From Bradyrhizobium iriomotense (lineage in GTDB: Bacteria > Pseudomonadota > Alphaproteobacteria > Rhizobiales > Xanthobacteraceae), in NCBI RefSeq assembly GCF_018130765.1, contig NZ_JAFCJZ010000007.1, forward strand, positions 186,001 to 250,000: 64,000 nt of DNA. Reading direction: 5' to 3'. The position numbers and the translations under genes were made by a program. Shown here piece after piece: positions 49,188 to 61,305 of the stretch (the first letter of the stretch is position 1; each line of letters opens with the position of its first letter). The notes beneath the pieces were generated by a model. The model searched no databases, was not told where the DNA came from, and was given only the letters and a program-made list of their open reading frames with translations.

Positions 49188-51398
49188 ATGGATCATTCGT
49201 CGCGCAGCACGACCGCTCCCACCCACGCGACCGGCATGGTCGACGTGCTGGTGCCGGTCGCGCTCGACCAGACCTATTCCTACAAGGTGCCGCGCGGCAT
49301 GGAGCTGAAGGCCGGCGATCTCGTCGGTGTGCCGCTCGGTGCGCGCGAGGTGCTGGCCGTGGTCTGGGGCGAGAACGCCAATCCCGATCCGCGGCTGCAC
49401 AACCGCCTCAAGGAGGTCAGCGAGAAGCTCGACATTGCGCCGCTGAAGCCCGAATTGCGTTCGGTCGTCGACTGGGTCGCCAATTACACGCTGAGCCCGC
49501 GCGGCATGGTGCTGCGCATGTGCCTGCGGATGGGCGAGAATCTCGGCCCCGAGCGGGTACGCCCCGGCGTGCGCCTGACCGGCGATCCGCCGCGGCGGCT
49601 GACGCCGGCGCGGCAGCGCGTGATCGAGGTGCTGTCGGACCGGCTGCTGCACGGCAAGTCGGAAGCGGCCAAGGAAGCGGGCGTCTCGGCCGGCGTGATC
49701 GACGGCCTCGTCGACGAGGGCACGCTCACGGTCGAGCCGATGCCGCCGCCTGCGCCGCCGCCGGCCCCCGATCCGGAGTTCGGCCGGCCGGATTTCTCGC
49801 CGTTGCAGCGTGCCGGCGTCGATGCAATGCGCGCGCTCGCGGCCAACGGAACCTTCCACGTCGCGCTGCTCGACGGCGTCACCGGCTCCGGCAAGACCGA
49901 GGTCTATTTCGAGGCCGTTGCGGAAACCATCCGCCGCGGCAAGCAGTCGCTGATCCTGATGCCGGAAATCGCGCTCACCGGCCAGTTCCTCGACCGCTTC
50001 GCGCAGCGCTTTGGCGTGCGGCCGATCGAATGGCACTCGGAGCTGACGCCGCGCACCCGCGCTCGCAATTGGGCGGCGATCTCCGAAGGCTCAGCGCCCG
50101 TCGTGGTCGGCGCGCGCTCGGCGCTGTTTTTGCCTTACGCCAATCTCGGTCTCATCGTCGTCGATGAAGAGCACGACCAGGCCTACAAGCAGGACGAGGG
50201 CGTGCATTATCACGCCCGCGACATGGCGGTGGTGCGCGCGCATATCGCCAAGATCCCGGTCGTGCTGGCCTCCGCGACGCCCTCGGTCGAGTCCGAGGTC
50301 AACGCACGCAAGAACCGCTATCAGCGCGTCGCGCTGCCCTCGCGCTTCGGCGGCCAGCACATGCCGCATATCGAGGCCATCGACCTGCGCCGCGAGCCGC
50401 CCGCGCGCGGCCGCTATATCTCGCCGCGGCTCGCCGGCGAGATCAAAAAGGCGATCGAGCGGCGCGAGCAGGCGCTGCTGTTCCTCAATCGACGCGGCTA
50501 TGCGCCGCTGACGCTGTGCCGTGGCTGCGGCCATCGCTTCGCCTGCACCATCTGCGATGCCTGGCTGGTCGATCACCGCTTTCGCCAGCGCCTCGTCTGT
50601 CATCATTGCGGCTTCTCGATGCCGCGCCCGCATCTCTGCCCGAACTGTTCGGCCGAGGAATCGCTGGTCGCCGTCGGTCCCGGCGTGGAGCGCCTGCAGG
50701 AGGAGGCGGCCGCGCTATTCCCGGACGCGCGCACCATGGTGCTGTCGAGCGATCTCATCACCTCGATCGAGACGATGCGCAGCGAGCTTGCCGAGATCGC
50801 GGAGGGCCGTGTCGACATCATCATCGGCACGCAGCTCGTCGCCAAGGGGCACAACTTTCCGCGGCTCAATCTGGTCGGCGTGGTCGATGCCGATCTTGGC
50901 CTCTCCAACGGCGATCCGCGCGCGGCGGAGCGGACCTGGCAATTGCTCAACCAGGTGATCGGCCGTGCCGGCCGCGAGCAGGGCCGCGGCGTCGGCTACC
51001 TCCAGACCCATCAGCCCGATCATCCCGTGATGAAGGCGCTGATCGCCTGCGACCGCGAGGCCTTCTACGATAGCGAGATCGATCTGCGCGAGAAGACGCT
51101 CTATCCGCCGTTCGGCCGGCTCGCGAGCCTGATCATTTCCGCAGGCGACCGCCCGAGCGCCGAAGGTCTCGGCCGCCGTCTCGTCGCGCTCGCGCCGCGC
51201 GACGAGCGCGTGGTGGTGCTGGGGCCGGCCGAGGCGCCGCTCGCGGTCATCAAGGGCCGCTACCGCTTCCGCATCCTTGTGAAATCGGCGCGCGGGTTCG
51301 ATCTCTCGGATTACCTGCGCAACTGGCTCGCCGTCTGCCCGAAGCCGACAGGCAATCAAAAGCTCGAAGTGGACGTCGATCCGCAGAGCTTCTTGTAG
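49188..51398 (+). CDS. priA: Primosomal protein N' (replication restart helicase PriA)
   Basis: 736 aa. Walker A GVTGSGKTEVYFE (about residues 229-240), DEEHDQAYKQ as Walker B (about 325), and a double zinc finger with LCRGCGHRFACTICDAW and CHHCGFSMPRPHLCPNC. Motifs V and VI are GTQLVAKGHNFPRLNLVGVV and QVIGRAGREQGRG. Loads DnaB at stalled forks. It has a Pro-rich linker (PPPAPPPAPDPEFG) between the N-terminal DNA-binding part and the helicase. Confidence 0.97.
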   Translation: MDHSSRSTTAPTHATGMVDVLVPVALDQTYSYKVPRGMELKAGDLVGVPLGAREVLAVVWGENANPDPRLHNRLKEVSEKLDIAPLKPELRSVVDWVANYTLSPRGMVLRMCLRMGENLGPERVRPGVRLTGDPPRRLTPARQRVIEVLSDRLLHGKSEAAKEAGVSAGVIDGLVDEGTLTVEPMPPPAPPPAPDPEFGRPDFSPLQRAGVDAMRALAANGTFHVALLDGVTGSGKTEVYFEAVAETIRRGKQSLILMPEIALTGQFLDRFAQRFGVRPIEWHSELTPRTRARNWAAISEGSAPVVVGARSALFLPYANLGLIVVDEEHDQAYKQDEGVHYHARDMAVVRAHIAKIPVVLASATPSVESEVNARKNRYQRVALPSRFGGQHMPHIEAIDLRREPPARGRYISPRLAGEIKKAIERREQALLFLNRRGYAPLTLCRGCGHRFACTICDAWLVDHRFRQRLVCHHCGFSMPRPHLCPNCSAEESLVAVGPGVERLQEEAAALFPDARTMVLSSDLITSIETMRSELAEIAEGRVDIIIGTQLVAKGHNFPRLNLVGVVDADLGLSNGDPRAAERTWQLLNQVIGRAGREQGRGVGYLQTHQPDHPVMKALIACDREAFYDSEIDLREKTLYPPFGRLASLIISAGDRPSAEGLGRRLVALAPRDERVVVLGPAEAPLAVIKGRYRFRILVKSARGFDLSDYLRNWLAVCPKPTGNQKLEVDVDPQSFL

Positions 51399-51414
51399 AG
51401 AGCGGGCACACTGC

Positions 51415-51565
51415 GCTCCCTCCCCCCTTGCGGGGGAGGGCGGGGGAGAGGGGTAGCCCCGGAAAAGGTGTTGATGAGCGTCGCGAGATTATTTTGACTC
51501 GATAGAAGGAGTCCCCGTGTGGACCCCTCTCCCTAACCCTCCCCCGCAAGGGGGGAGGGAACGCA
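51415..51565. repeat. Large palindromic repeat, family A copy 2
   Basis: Bases 51415-51470 are identical to 22086-22141; the right half ends CCGCAAGGGGGGAGGGAACG. It follows the priA stop. Confidence 0.9.
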
Positions 51566-51613
51566 GCGGTGTGCTTCATCCACGTCGTCGCACTGACAGC
51601 GAAGAATCAAAAA

Positions 51614-51643
51614 AAGCCCGCGGTCCCCCAAGACCGCGGGCTT
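51614..51643 (-). terminator. rlpA terminator
   Basis: Perfect 12-bp stem AAGCCCGCGGTC / GACCGCGGGCTT with a 6-nt loop and, on the minus strand, a T-run after it. Ends the leftward rlpA transcript. Confidence 0.85.
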
Positions 51644-51706
51644 GTTTTCATGCGCGCATCAAACTGATGGAAAGTGCGCGGGCAATGTGAGGCGCTTGTG
51701 GCGCCT

Positions 51707-52204
51707 TTAGGAGACGACTTCCGCGGTGACGCGGCCGACGCCGGCGCCGGTGAGGCCGATGGCGCGGGCTGCACCCGTGGAGAGATCGAGGACGCGGCCG
51801 CGGATGAACGGACCACGGTCATTGATGGTGACGACCACGCTCTGGCCGCGGTGGGTGACGCGCAGCTTGGTGCCGAATGGCAGCGAGCGGTGCGCAGCGG
51901 TCAGGGCGTTCTGGTTGAAGCGCTGGCCCGACGCGGTCCGGCTGCCGGACTCGTTGCCGTAATAGGAGGCCATGCCGGAGAAGCTGTGGCCGGTGCCCGA
52001 GGACGGCGTCATCGCCGCATTGGCGTTGCGCCAATCGGGGGTCGCGTTGGTATCGGCCTGGGCGTGGTGGCGGTGATGATGCCGGTGATGCCTGGATTTG
52101 GCGGAAGCCTCGGTGGCAGTTCCACCAACGATGAGAGTTGCGGCGACGAAAGCGATCGCCGTGCGCGGCCGGGTCACAAAGCCCAGCGTCTTCAAAGACA
52201 GCAT
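51707..52204 (-). CDS. rlpA: Septal ring lytic transglycosylase RlpA-family protein
   Basis: 165 aa. Signal peptide (TAIAFVAATLIVGGTATEAS), then a His-rich stretch SRHHRHHHRHHAQ at about residues 36-48, then a double-psi beta-barrel: GMASYYGNESGSRTASGQRF, LTAAHRSLPFGTKLRVTHRG, VVTINDRGPFIRGRVLDLST. No SPOR domain and no lipobox, so it is a short form. Acts on peptidoglycan at the septum in relatives. The His-rich segment is unusual. A CtrA-type box lies 183 nt upstream. Confidence 0.92.
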   Translation of the reverse strand: MLSLKTLGFVTRPRTAIAFVAATLIVGGTATEASAKSRHHRHHHRHHAQADTNATPDWRNANAAMTPSSGTGHSFSGMASYYGNESGSRTASGQRFNQNALTAAHRSLPFGTKLRVTHRGQSVVVTINDRGPFIRGRVLDLSTGAARAIGLTGAGVGRVTAEVVS

Positions 52205-52227
52205 TTAGTGGTCCCTAAGCTAGTATT

Positions 52228-52241
52228 GCCACATATGTGGC
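52228..52241. promoter_or_regulatory. Perfect 14-bp palindrome upstream of rlpA
   Basis: GCCACATATGTGGC, centred 31 nt upstream of the rlpA ATG, in the expected 5' leader or promoter-proximal region. Could be an operator; no factor assigned. Confidence 0.35.
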
Positions 52242-52386
52242 TAGTGGAGCCCCCATCAGTTTGTGAGCGGGTTGGCGTTTCGATTCCTAATGAGGCGTGA
52301 ATTGGGCAGTAAATCCGCTATGTGTCGTCATGAAATATCTTGTTACCGGCGTGCGATATTCAGCCGATGTTCCGTAATCTTCGGCT

Positions 52387-52401
52387 TTAACGATTCGTTA
52401 A
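52387..52401. promoter_or_regulatory. Candidate CtrA box containing a CcrM (GANTC) site
   Basis: TTAACGATTCGTTAA fits the full CtrA consensus TTAA-N7-TTAA exactly, and its spacer contains GATTC, a CcrM methylation site. It lies 183 nt upstream of rlpA and 454 nt upstream of atpH in a 650-nt AT-richer gap (52205-52854). Nothing else in that gap was recognisable beyond the 14-bp palindrome next to rlpA and the presumed atp promoter. Confidence 0.6.
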
Positions 52402-52854
52402 CTTAATAAGTACTTGCGAATACTGTAGAGCAAAGTCATCGCCTTCAGCGTTTAGAATTGGGTAAGTATTCGGCGAGTGGAACAGGCGAGGCGGGAATCA
52501 CGCCTCAGCGATCCGTGTTCATGGCGGCTATGCGCTGGCGGCAGGAACCAAAGTGCAGGAGGCCGCCGTCAGGCTCAGGGCAATTCCGTGGCGCGGCAGG
52601 CCCATCGCCTCAACGCGCAGGGAGTCCTCGCGGAGTGCGACGAACTGGCGACAGAACCCCGTGCCTTTAATTTGGCGTCATGTTGCACGTGCGCGCCTGC
52701 TATGTTAGCAAAGCCGCGATTTTAACGGACCCGGCACTTCCCGTGTCGGCCGAAAATCGAAGTCCCGCTTGAATTCCAAGGGCTTGGATCGCTAGGCGCC
52801 GCTTCGTGGCGACGGTTTTTCCCTTGCGAGTTTGACAGCAAAAAGAGCGCGTCT

Positions 52855-54944
<2,090 letters not shown>

Positions 54945-54951
54945 CAGCAAG

Positions 54952-54974
54952 CATGGCCGGGTCGCCCGGCCATG
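54952..54974 (+). promoter_or_regulatory. Intercistronic hairpin, atpA-atpG
   Basis: Perfect 10-bp stem CATGGCCGGG / CCCGGCCATG with a 3-nt loop, 8 nt after the atpA stop; a second GC-rich fold (GCCCGG...CCGGGC) follows. No T-run, so mRNA stability or processing is more likely than termination. Confidence 0.5.
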
Positions 54975-55088
54975 ACCGATTCGCGAGAGGCAAACCAATA
55001 AGAAGCGTGCCCGGCGCCCGGCCGGGCATTGCGGTAGGGACAGGCTAGCGGTCCGACGCTTCAGTCGAACCGCCGGGGTGAACGAAGA

Positions 55089-55961
55089 ATGGCGTCACTT
55101 AAAGACATGCGCGTCCGCATCGCCTCCACCAAGGCGACGCAAAAGATCACCAAGGCCATGCAGATGGTCGCGGCCTCGAAGCTGCGCCGCGCGCAGACCG
55201 CGGCGGAAGCTGCGCGTCCCTATGCCGACAAGATGAGCGCGGTGATCTCCAACATCGCCAGCGCCGCGGCGGGTTCGCCCGGCGCGCCGGCGCTGCTGGC
55301 CGGCACCGGCCGCGATCAGGTTCACCTGCTGCTGGTCTGCACCGGCGAGCGCGGCCTGTCCGGCGCTTTCAACTCCTCGATCGTGCGTCTCGCCCGCGAG
55401 CGCGCTCTGGCGCTGAGCGCGCAGGGCAAGGAAGTGAAATTCTTCTGCGTCGGCCGCAAGGGCTACGAGCAGCTCCGCCGCCAGTTCGACAAGCAGATCG
55501 TCGAGCATCTCGATTTGCGCAGCGTGCGCCAGCTCGGCTTCGTCAACGCCGAGGACATCGCCAAGAAGATTCTGGCGCGCTTCGAGGCTGGCGAGTTCGA
55601 TGTCTGCACGCTGTTCTATTCGCGCTTCCGCTCGGTGATCGCGCAGGTCCCGACCGCCCAGCAGATCATTCCGCTGGTCGTCGAGGAGGGTGGTGCCGCC
55701 AGCACCACGTCTTACGAATACGAGCCGGAAGAGGACGAGATCCTCACCCGCCTGTTGCCGCGCAACCTCGCGGTCCAGATCTTCCGCGCTCTGCTCGAGA
55801 ACAACGCCTCGTTCTACGGCGCGCAGATGAGCGCGATGGACAACGCGACGCGCAACGCCGGCGAGATGATCCGCAAGCAGACGCTGGTCTACAACCGCAC
55901 GCGTCAGGCGCAGATCACCAAGGAACTGATCGAAATCATCTCGGGCGCCGAGGCCGTCTGA
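55089..55961 (+). CDS. atpG: F1 ATP synthase subunit gamma
   Basis: 290 aa. [20 protein letters not shown] and [20 protein letters not shown] form the N-terminal rotor helix; the C-terminal helix [34 protein letters not shown] is diagnostic. Central rotor shaft. 144 nt after atpA. Confidence 0.98.
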   Translation: MASLKDMRVRIASTKATQKITKAMQMVAASKLRRAQTAAEAARPYADKMSAVISNIASAAAGSPGAPALLAGTGRDQVHLLLVCTGERGLSGAFNSSIVRLARERALALSAQGKEVKFFCVGRKGYEQLRRQFDKQIVEHLDLRSVRQLGFVNAEDIAKKILARFEAGEFDVCTLFYSRFRSVIAQVPTAQQIIPLVVEEGGAASTTSYEYEPEEDEILTRLLPRNLAVQIFRALLENNASFYGAQMSAMDNATRNAGEMIRKQTLVYNRTRQAQITKELIEIISGAEAV

Positions 55962-56008
55962 CCAAGACGCTTCAGTACCCGTCAAACGCAACATCCCGGT
56001 CAAGCTGA

Positions 56009-57478
<1,470 letters not shown>

Positions 57479-57479
57479 G

Positions 57480-57978
<499 letters not shown>

Positions 57979-58023
57979 GCCCCGGCGCAGCCGCTCCGGG
58001 GCTCACGCTCAAAATTCCTGAAT

Positions 58024-58065
58024 AAGTTTAGCGCTCGCCACTGACCGTGGCGGGCGCTGAAACTT
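58024..58065 (+). terminator. Long hairpin after the atp operon
   Basis: AAGTTTAGCGCTCGCCAC pairs with GTGGCGGGCGCT-G-AAACTT: 18 pairs, one bulged G and one G-U that works only for the plus-strand RNA, a 5-nt loop, then TTTG. Likely terminator of atpHAGDC; a smaller AGCCCCGG / CCGGGGCT hairpin at 57978-58003 precedes it. Confidence 0.65.
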
Positions 58066-58129
58066 TGTTGCACCGCGTCGCCGATAGCGGCATTCTGCGC
58101 CCGCGAATTTGTTCCGGGGCGGGTCACAG

Positions 58130-59800
58130 ATGAAACGCAAGATCGCGGCGATTTTCGCAGCCGATATTGCCGGGTATTCGAGGCTGGTCGCGGAGGACGA
58201 AGAGGAGACGCTGCGGCGCCTGGCCTCTTACCGCGAAGTCATCGACGATTTCATCGCCAAGGCGAACGGCCGGATCTTCAACACGGCGGGCGATGCCGTG
58301 CTCGCGGAATTCCCGAGTGCGGTCGATGCGGTGCGCTGCGCGATCGACATCCAGGAGAGCCTGCGGACGCGCAACATGGCGTACCCGCCGAGCCGGCAGA
58401 TGTCGTTCCGCATCGGCATCACCATCGGCGATGTGGTCGAGCGCAACGGCGATCTGCTGGGGGACGGCGTCAACATCGCCGCGCGGCTGGAGGGCCTTGC
58501 CGAGGTCGGCGGCATCTGCGTCTCCCGCGCCGTGCACGAGCAGGTCGCCAACAAGCTGTCGGTGCAATTCGCCGATATCGGCGCGCAGGAGGTGAAGAAC
58601 ATCCCGACGCCGGTGCACGCCTACATGGTGGCGATGCGGCGCGAGGACGGGAGCTATTCCAAGCCGCAACTGAAGAAGGCGGCTTCCAAGGTGGCCGCGG
58701 CACCGGTGTGGATGTGGCCGCTGGTGGTCGCCGTCGTCTCGATCGTCGGCATCGTTGTCACCGGCTTCCTCTACAACACCAAGCTCAAGCAGACCGCGAC
58801 CGCCGCAGCCCCGCCGGCCGTGACTCCCAGTGCTGCGCCGAGCCCAACGCCGGCTGCGGCGGCCGCAACGTCGAGTCCGACGCCGACACAGGTTGCGAAG
58901 GCTCCGATGTCTCCGTCGAACGCCGGCGCTGCGATGGCGCCGATGCCCGCGCCGTCACCCTCTGCCGCGCCGACAATGGGCAAGTTTCCGGCCGACAGCG
59001 TCCCCTTCATCAACGAGCGCGTCCGCAACTATCTGGCTGGCGACTATTCCGCGGCCGGCGACTACAAGGCTTTCGCGCTCAATGTCGGCGGCTTCACCGG
59101 ATCGGCGTTGAACCAGCCGAACGAGGAGGCCGCGCGCAACTCCGCGATCGAGCAGTGCCAGAAGCGGGCCGATGCCGCGCAATCGCCGCGGCGCTGCGAG
59201 ATCTATGCGGTCGGCAACAATATCGTCTACGCGCACGGCAAGCCGCCGATGCCGCCGGCGCCGTACTTCCGGCATGATGCCATGACCGAGCGGGCGTTCG
59301 CCTCGAAGGATTTTCCGATCGTGCGCGATCCGCAAAAGGTCCGGCTCGAGAACATGTTCGTGCCGGCGGCGAAATCCCGCGCGGTCGCGCTCGGCCCGGG
59401 CGGGCAATACTTCATGGTGCTGGGCGCATCATCCCCTGAGGACGCCGCGCGTCGTTCCCTTGAATCGTGCGGCGCGATCGCGGGCGTCGCCTGCATGATC
59501 GTCGCGATCGACGATAATTTCGTGGTGCCGATCCCGACCCTGCTCAGGATCACCGGCTTCTTCCACGCCGCGAGCAATCCCTCGATCATCGCCGATGCCC
59601 GCGACGAGGTCGTGCGCAAGCTCGGTGACGCCATGGGCTGGAACGCCGTCGCCGTCGGCACCGCAGGCCGCCCCGGCCTTGGCCTGAAGGCCGCAGACGA
59701 GCAGACCGCCGTCAATTCCGCGCTCGCCGACTGCGCCAGGCGCGACAGCGACTGCCACGTCATCGCGATCGGCCCGTTCACGGTGGGGCCGATCAATTAG
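58130..59800 (+). CDS. Membrane-bound class III adenylate/guanylate cyclase with three periplasmic DUF4189-like repeats
   Basis: 556 aa from ATG 58130. The N-terminal catalytic domain (residues 1-170) has both metal Asp (Asp12 in FAADIAGYSRLV, Asp55 in FNTAGDAVLAEF) and the transition-state pair Asn115/Arg119 in GVNIAARLEGL, so it should be active. One membrane helix follows (about 194-215), then an Ala/Pro/Ser linker (about 220-285) and an outer region of three related units, about 305-375, 412-462 and 500-556, each with an AVA/AFA-x-G strand, a run of acidic/Ala residues, paired Cys and a C-x-V/I-x-AI-type end. They resemble DUF4189. Catalysis on the cytosolic side and sensing outside is the inverse order of most bacterial cyclases. 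No partner gene nearby. Confidence 0.88.
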   Translation: MKRKIAAIFAADIAGYSRLVAEDEEETLRRLASYREVIDDFIAKANGRIFNTAGDAVLAEFPSAVDAVRCAIDIQESLRTRNMAYPPSRQMSFRIGITIGDVVERNGDLLGDGVNIAARLEGLAEVGGICVSRAVHEQVANKLSVQFADIGAQEVKNIPTPVHAYMVAMRREDGSYSKPQLKKAASKVAAAPVWMWPLVVAVVSIVGIVVTGFLYNTKLKQTATAAAPPAVTPSAAPSPTPAAAAATSSPTPTQVAKAPMSPSNAGAAMAPMPAPSPSAAPTMGKFPADSVPFINERVRNYLAGDYSAAGDYKAFALNVGGFTGSALNQPNEEAARNSAIEQCQKRADAAQSPRRCEIYAVGNNIVYAHGKPPMPPAPYFRHDAMTERAFASKDFPIVRDPQKVRLENMFVPAAKSRAVALGPGGQYFMVLGASSPEDAARRSLESCGAIAGVACMIVAIDDNFVVPIPTLLRITGFFHAASNPSIIADARDEVVRKLGDAMGWNAVAVGTAGRPGLGLKAADEQTAVNSALADCARRDSDCHVIAIGPFTVGPIN

Positions 59801-59842
59801 GATTGGCGGGATGAGGCCCGACTAGCGCGCCAGCGGCGGTGC

Positions 59843-59955
59843 GTTCCCTCCCCCCTTGCGGGGGAGGGCTAGGGAGAGGGGTAGCCACGAACTCAGATCT
59901 CGCCCGGAGCCACCCCTCTCCCCAACCCTCCCCCGCAAGGGGGGAGGGAGCGCAG
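59843..59955. repeat. Large palindromic repeat, family A copy 3
   Basis: Shares CTCCCCCCTTGCGGGGGAGG and CCCCGCAAGGGGGGAGGGAG with the copies at 22086 and 51415, but has a shorter centre. Lies between the cyclase and the first RppH-type gene. Confidence 0.9.
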
Positions 59956-60029
59956 CGGAGCGAGTGGCGGCGTCTTGCCTCCCTCACTCGGAAACTTCGC
60001 GCGAAAATTCGCTCATGATTTCAACCCCG

Positions 60030-60055
60030 TTCTACTGTGCATGGGGTTGTTTTCG
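60030..60055. repeat. 26-bp exact repeat, copy 2
   Basis: Identical to 1918-1943. Here it is intergenic, and with the preceding bases it forms a hairpin AACCCC (60023-60028) / GGGGTT (60043-60048) followed by GTTTTC, so it may act as a weak terminator for plus-strand RNA. Confidence 0.85.
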
Positions 60056-60060
60056 CAGTT

Positions 60061-60576
60061 TCAGTTTCCGAAGGCCGCAAACTCTCGCGCCACCGCGCGG
60101 TAGACGTCGCGCCGGAACGGCACCACGAGGTCCGCGACGCGGTCGAGGCGTTCCCAGCGCCAGGCGTCGAACTCGGCGGGCTGGCCGTTGCGCGGCGTCA
60201 GCGGATCGATCTCGTCGTCCTCGCCGGTGAAGCGCAGCGCGAACCATTTCTGCCGCTGCCCGCGGAATTTTGCGAGGCGATGTGTCTGCGGTCCGTCATA
60301 GGGCGGAAACTCGTAGGTGAACCAGTCGGTCTCGCCGAGGAATTCGGCGCTGACGACGCTGGTCTCTTCCCACAGCTCGCGCATCGCCGCATCGCGCAAA
60401 TTCTCGCCCTCGTCGACGCCGCCTTGCGGCATCTGCCAGTCGAGGCCCGGCAGGATGATCTCGGGCCCGTCGCCCTTGAAGCGGTGGCCGATCAGGACAC
60501 GGCCATCGGCATTGAACAGCGCGATGCCGACGTTGGGGCGGTAGGGTTTTTCGTTGGTCACGCGTAAATCTCTCAT
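60061..60576 (-). CDS. rppH: RNA pyrophosphohydrolase-like Nudix hydrolase, paralogue 1
   Basis: 171 aa from ATG 60576 (MRDLRVTNEKPYRPNVGIAL); ATG 60582 and GTG 60561 are other choices. Nudix box GGVDEGENLRDAAMRELWEE is intact, preceded by WQMPQ as in RppH/NudH/IalA. RppH removes 5' pyrophosphate from RNA; IalA of Bartonella belongs here. A second RppH gene lies 143 nt upstream on the same strand, with a palindromic repeat between. This copy has a longer, more divergent N-terminus. Confidence 0.9.
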   Translation of the reverse strand: MRDLRVTNEKPYRPNVGIALFNADGRVLIGHRFKGDGPEIILPGLDWQMPQGGVDEGENLRDAAMRELWEETSVVSAEFLGETDWFTYEFPPYDGPQTHRLAKFRGQRQKWFALRFTGEDDEIDPLTPRNGQPAEFDAWRWERLDRVADLVVPFRRDVYRAVAREFAAFGN

Positions 60577-60577
60577 C

Positions 60578-60712
60578 GTCATTCCGGGGCGCGCGCAGCG
60601 CGAGCCCGGAATCCATAACCACAGGCCGTCGTTGGTTGAAAGGCCGTGGTTGCCATCTCGCGCTCAACTTCGCCCTGGGGGTATGGATCCCCGCCTTCGC
60701 GGGGATGACAGC
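60578..60712. repeat. Palindromic repeat between the two rppH genes
   Basis: GTCATTCCGGGGCGCGCGCA with GAGCCCGGAATCCATAACC on the left and GGTATGGATCCCCGCC with GCGGGGATGACAG on the right. It abuts the start of the first RppH-type gene. Confidence 0.8.
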
Positions 60713-60725
60713 GAGGGTGTGGCGA

Positions 60726-61232
60726 CTATTCCTCCGCCAGCGCGGAAAATTCCTTCACCACGCGCTCATAGACCGGGCGCTTGAAGGGAATGATCAGCTC
60801 GGGGAGGTTCTTCATCGGCTCCCAGCGCCAGCTCACGAATTCGGCCTTGTGGCCACCGCCGCCGGGCTTCTCGACGTTGATCTCGCTGTCCTTGCCGGTG
60901 AAGCGGACCGCGAACCATTTCTGGCGCTGGCCGCGGTAGCGGCCCTTCCAGGCGCGGCCGGCGACCGTGCGCGGGATGTCGTAGATCAGCCAGTCCGGAA
61001 CCTCGCCGAGCCGCTCGACCGAGCGCACGCTGGTCTCCTCATAGAGCTCGCGCTTGGCGGCGTCCCAGGTGTCTTCGCCGGGATCGACGCCGCCCTGCGG
61101 CATCTGCCAGACATGGGCGTCGTCGACCTGCTCGATGCCGCCGGCGCGGCGGCCGATGAACACCAGTCCCTTTGGATTGATCAGCATCACACCGACACAG
61201 GTCCGGTAGGGCAGATCCTCGTAACGCGCCAT
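60726..61232 (-). CDS. rppH: RNA pyrophosphohydrolase (Nudix), paralogue 2
   Basis: 168 aa. [40 protein letters not shown] and the completed Nudix box [14 protein letters not shown]-like [15 protein letters not shown], and [20 protein letters not shown] are standard RppH features. This copy is the closer match to the canonical alphaproteobacterial RppH, commonly found next to the divergent polysaccharide deacetylase and ctpA as here. Confidence 0.94.
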   Translation of the reverse strand: MARYEDLPYRTCVGVMLINPKGLVFIGRRAGGIEQVDDAHVWQMPQGGVDPGEDTWDAAKRELYEETSVRSVERLGEVPDWLIYDIPRTVAGRAWKGRYRGQRQKWFAVRFTGKDSEINVEKPGGGGHKAEFVSWRWEPMKNLPELIIPFKRPVYERVVKEFSALAEE

Positions 61233-61305
61233 TCCGCCAGACCTCTTGCCTGCGCTTGGTGGGCATGCCGGTCCCGCGAGACCCGTGCCGTACCAATCCG
61301 TTGAT

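Noticed and set aside
52477..52725. 82-codon frame upstream of atpH
   Set aside because: No ribosome site, no domain, no homologous look in any of the frames; treated as non-coding.
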